Part shown: positions 5,034 to 5,436 of the stretch, piece by piece | How positions within the stretch are numbered: position 1 is the first letter of the stretch | Layout: each line of letters opens with the position of its first letter | DNA from: an uncultured Alphaproteobacteria bacterium | GTDB taxonomy: Bacteria; Pseudomonadota; Alphaproteobacteria; Micavibrionales; Micavibrionaceae | Assembly (NCBI GenBank): GCA_937124505.1 | Contig: CAKZKV010000081.1 | Location: 1-5,436, forward strand | DNA length: 5,436 nt | Reading direction: 5' to 3' | Made by a program: the position numbers and the translations under genes | The notes under the pieces: model-generated | Told to the model about the DNA's origin: nothing | The model's database searches: none | What the model saw: only the letters and a program-made list of their open reading frames with translations

Positions 5034-5436
5034 TTAAGCCTGCTTCTTGGTCTGAGGAGAAAGTACTTTCTCCATCTCTCCCGGCAGGGCATAGGCCCAT
5101 TTAGTCACGTCCCCGGCCCCAAGAAAAATAACAAAGTCGCCCGGTTCAGCGCGCTCAGAGATAATGCCCGCAAGATCCTCTGAAGATGTCAGAACATCTG
5201 CATTTTTGTGACCGAATTTTTTGATCCCCTCGACCAGCGCTTCCTTATTCACCCTGTCGATCGGTTGTTCGGAAGCCGCATAGACATCGGCAATCAAAAC
5301 CGTGTCCGCATCATTAAAGCACTTGCAGAAATCCTCCATCAGATCGCGCAGGCGTGTAAAGCGGTGCGGCTGCATGATCGCATGGATTTTTCCGCCTGGC
5401 TGTTCCACGGCGGTTCTGGCCGATTTCAAAACAGCA
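5034..5436 (-). CDS. murC: UDP-N-acetylmuramate-L-alanine ligase MurC, C-terminal part (5' end outside window)
   Basis: The last roughly 134 residues of MurC, the cytoplasmic ATP-dependent ligase that adds L-Ala to UDP-MurNAc. The visible part is the C-terminal Mur ligase domain: QPHRFTRLRDLMEDFCKCFNDAD, then a VLIADVYAASEQPI strand and loop, a GHKNADV segment, and the closing PGDFVIFLGAGDVTKWAYALP, which matches the family's GAG(N/D)(I/V)TxWAxxLP ending. The frame is open to the window edge (an upstream AVLKSART reading fits MurC), so the TTG at 5427-5429 is an internal Leu codon and not a start. It ends with a short Lys/Gln-rich tail. It is on the same strand as murB but separated from it by the CBS, PP2C-like and hypothetical genes. 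Confidence 0.95.
   Translation of the reverse strand, partial: AVLKSARTAVEQPGGKIHAIMQPHRFTRLRDLMEDFCKCFNDADTVLIADVYAASEQPIDRVNKEALVEGIKKFGHKNADVLTSSEDLAGIISERAEPGDFVIFLGAGDVTKWAYALPGEMEKVLSPQTKKQA

Overview
The window looks like chromosomal DNA of an alphaproteobacterium. The C-terminal MurC fragment and the MurB are of alphaproteobacterial type, and murC and murB lie on the same strand as in the alphaproteobacterial murG-murC-murB-ddl cell-wall cluster. This assignment comes from protein motifs and gene order; no database search was possible.

Layout. Minus strand, left: a calcineurin-type metallophosphoesterase of the UDP-2,3-diacylglucosamine diphosphatase (LpxH/YbbF-like) family (46-999), preceded on the same strand by murB (1042-1980). 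The two probably form one transcript. A short divergent intergenic region (1981-2064) separates murB from a plus-strand, cysteine-rich two-CBS-domain protein (2065-2505). A second plus-strand gene (2722-4317) follows after a 216-base gap that holds a hairpin and a candidate promoter. Minus strand, right: an AT-rich gene of unknown function (4569-5030) begins 3 bases after the stop of murC (5034 to the window edge, 5' part missing). The 251-base gap 4318-4568 between the convergent genes holds a 61-base double-hairpin repeat.

The most notable gene is the plus-strand 531-residue protein. It carries a nearly full set of PP2C (PPM) phosphatase motifs in a non-canonical order. The FDGHG metal-binding motif and its following helix, which normally lie near the N-terminus between the ED/QDR motif and the GSTA-like motif, instead come after the last (DN) motif. 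The rearranged domain is followed by a proline-rich linker and two diverged copies of a roughly 90-100-residue module that I do not recognise (INxLPWE ... GxAKQAAxxVLxxA).

Taken together, murB and the metallophosphoesterase (and murC) belong to envelope biogenesis: peptidoglycan precursor synthesis and probably lipid A synthesis. The roughly 3 kb between murB and murC (CBS protein, rearranged PP2C, palindromic repeat, AT-rich orphan) looks like accessory material that splits a normally contiguous mur cluster. No kinase partner, transposase, tRNA or CRISPR array is visible in the window.
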